Shown in pieces: positions 63,701 through 64,000 of a stretch of 64,000 bases of DNA (its first letter is position 1; each line of letters opens with the position of its first letter). Where the stretch lies: the NCBI RefSeq assembly GCF_013409995.1, contig NZ_JACCBX010000007.1, positions 1 through 64,000 on the forward strand. Direction: 5' to 3'. The notes under the pieces were generated by a model. That model was given only the letters and a program-made list of their open reading frames with translations. It ran no database searches and was not told where the DNA came from. Source of the stretch: Neobacillus driksii. GTDB taxonomy: Bacteria; Bacillota; Bacilli; Bacillales; Cytobacillaceae. The position numbers were made by a program, and so were the translations under genes.

Positions 63701-63909
63701 TGGGCGGTACCTTCGCGGCAATGATGCCGGCTGGTGTTTTATCATTACTTCAAATTGCGGCCATTCTATTAATCGGACTATCACTCTATGCTTTAGTGAT
63801 TTTACCATTGTTTGTTCCAGTCATGGTTAAAACCTTTGGCGAGGCAAACTATTGGCCGTTTAAAAAGAATACCGATACTGTTGTTCATGATCATTCCACA
63901 CATATGTAA
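60757..63909 (+). CDS. MMPL/RND family transporter with YhgE-like central region
   Basis: A 1050-residue membrane protein with 12 transmembrane segments in two sets (about 10-30 plus 180-390; 875-1030), both MMPL domains, with conserved GTDYCILLL and GIDYSIFLMDR. Between them is a long extracellular helical region (about 470-790) of repeated G-L-x-x-(I/L/A)-x-x-G-(L/x) heptads, as in YhgE/Pip-type proteins. The family exports lipids or drugs, powered by protons. GTG start after GGGGGAG; cotranscribed with marR. Confidence 0.9.
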   Translation: MRAIIKGKWFVLLSWIAVIAVLFMSAPNMEQLVRDKGQISVPEGYSSTLAEEILNDVQSNENSGNELQTALVFHSDKKLTEEDFSKAEKAIQQLEKNKSKLGITSILTHFNQEELKEQLVSADGKTILVSLNVTANDREAKEITKALYNALENVELDHYYTGNWLISEDLVTNSQEGLKKTEGITVVFILIVLLLVFRSAIAPIIPLVTVGFSYLAAQSIVAILVDKVDFPLSTFTQIFLVAVLFGIGTDYCILLLSRFKEEMSKNDSVVEAIVITYRNAGKTVFFSGLAVMIGFASIGFSTFVLYQSAAAVAIGVALLLVALFTIVPFFMAVLGKKLFWPSKGKLEHGESKFWGFVGSFALARPLIALLIVAAISVPALFTYDGDLSFNSLEEIGDEFNSIQGFNIISDGFGPGESMPTQIVIKNDDELNSSEYIALTEKISQELNKISGVDTVRSVTRPTGETIDDLYISEQVKSLEDGLGQGNEGLEQISSGLADAGSQLAANQPKMEEAADGINQLISGTTQLQTGMGTIQENLAKIEDGLNKGAAGTTQVKEGLAVIKTKSAEVLAGSKQLQEGYKQAAEGLTTLEGNYEKAAKGVSDLNTSLMAANQYFTNLENQYSGIEENDNYKAIKMTIQGSQVATAELAGSLNQLNAGLKGAQEGISFANGKFSEAIAGQEALVKGMEDLIKGLTEIESGLYTMGNGQGQIVDSLPQFSNGLNGLNSGQQQILTGFKDMSGQITQLSDGLTESADGLNQVSDGLESAQEYLAGVSEQEQNGFFIPQEVLDGKDFKQVLDTYMSKDRKVMTIDVVFNKNPYSNAALNTVPEIKQTVERVVKDTKLENAEIAVGGVSSMHHDLDNISQADYSRTVVLMLIGITIILIILFRSIIMPLYLIGSLILTYFTSMALAEVLFVNILGYSGISWAVPFFAFVILIALGIDYSIFLMDRFNEFKHLPVEQAILISMKKMGTVIISAAVILGGTFAAMMPAGVLSLLQIAAILLIGLSLYALVILPLFVPVMVKTFGEANYWPFKKNTDTVVHDHSTHM

Positions 63910-63915
63910 CAAAAG

Positions 63916-63946
63916 AGCACGCTGAAGAATCTCAGCGTGCTTTCTT
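63916..63946. terminator. Bidirectional terminator
   Basis: AGCACGCTGA / TCAGCGTGCT (63916-63925 with 63932-63941) between convergent genes. Confidence 0.85.
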
Positions 63947-63947
63947 T

Positions 63948-64000
63948 CTACTCAACAATGACAGTTCCTTTATACATATTCATCCCACACGTAAAGGTAT
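63948..64000 (-). CDS. C-terminal end of a cupredoxin-like protein (partial)
   Basis: Reading leftwards on the minus strand, the frame ends TFTCGMNMYKGTVIVE then TAG (63948-63950). The Cys and Met spacing (CGMNM) matches the type-1 copper site at the end of small cupredoxin domains. Only 16 residues are visible and the rest lies past the window edge. Confidence 0.6.
   Translation of the reverse strand, partial: TFTCGMNMYKGTVIVE

Overview
This 64 kb window is chromosomal DNA from a low-GC, spore-forming-type member of the Bacillaceae (Bacillus/Neobacillus-like). Evidence: strong Shine-Dalgarno sequences with frequent TTG/GTG starts, hairpin-plus-T terminators, sigma-A promoters, and many genes with Bacillus subtilis counterparts (khtTU, ltaS, pepF, dppABCDE-ykfABCD, sbcDC, DUF3231, PadR/HAAS). 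No rRNA, tRNA, CRISPR, prophage or insertion sequence was seen. I do not assign a species.

Layout. 1-480 is a tandem array of 52-bp hairpin units cut by the window edge. 0.65-10 kb is a mosaic of housekeeping and accessory genes: an esterase, the KhtTU K+/H+ antiporter with a degenerate stand-alone tyrosine recombinase upstream, a 2-hydroxyacid dehydrogenase, a carboxylesterase behind an early terminator, an Eis-type acetyltransferase, a PLP enzyme and a manganese catalase. 10-28 kb holds DUF3231, an amino-acid permease, an asnA copy broken by an amber codon, a LysE exporter, lipoteichoic acid synthase, oligoendopeptidase F, the 5-oxoprolinase operon pxpBAC, YitT, aspartase, a doubly frameshifted LysM/polysaccharide deacetylase and an intact second asnA. 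28-34 kb holds a PadR-HAAS-DUF4173 membrane module with matching operator sequences, DinB, an unusual histidine kinase fused to an RsbR-type STAS co-antagonist, and AIM24. 34-46 kb has a second, unrelated 52-bp array, SulP-ArsR, a cold-shock gene with a long leader, sbcDC, two CBO0543 membrane proteins, type II pantothenate kinase and a full-length SelB. 46-64 kb has a MITE-like repeat, a TerD/zinc-ribbon/TerB fusion, the complete dipeptide/murein-peptide cluster dppABCDE-ykfABCD plus a beta-lactamase-like hydrolase, an ECF sigma factor paired with a ClpP paralogue, a MarR-MMPL efflux pair, and the end of a cupredoxin gene.

How genes work together. The dpp-ykf cluster is one catabolic route: DppBCDE (with the YkfD ATPase) import di/tripeptides and murein peptides; DppA, YkfA and YkfC hydrolyse them; YkfB epimerises L-Ala-D-Glu. 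Its promoter overlaps a 14/15 match to the CodY box. aspA, asnA (two copies), pxpBAC and the dpp-ykf genes give the window an amino-acid/peptide salvage flavour. PadR, ArsR, MarR and the recombinase-like gene each have inverted repeats over or beside their promoters, so local autoregulation is a theme.

No single obviously new defence or biosynthetic system was found. The strongest candidates for follow-up are the kinase-RsbR fusion, the TerD-TerB fusion with an Asn/Gln-rich linker, the sigma-ClpP pair, the degenerate recombinase with its operator, the two 52-bp arrays and the amber-interrupted asnA.
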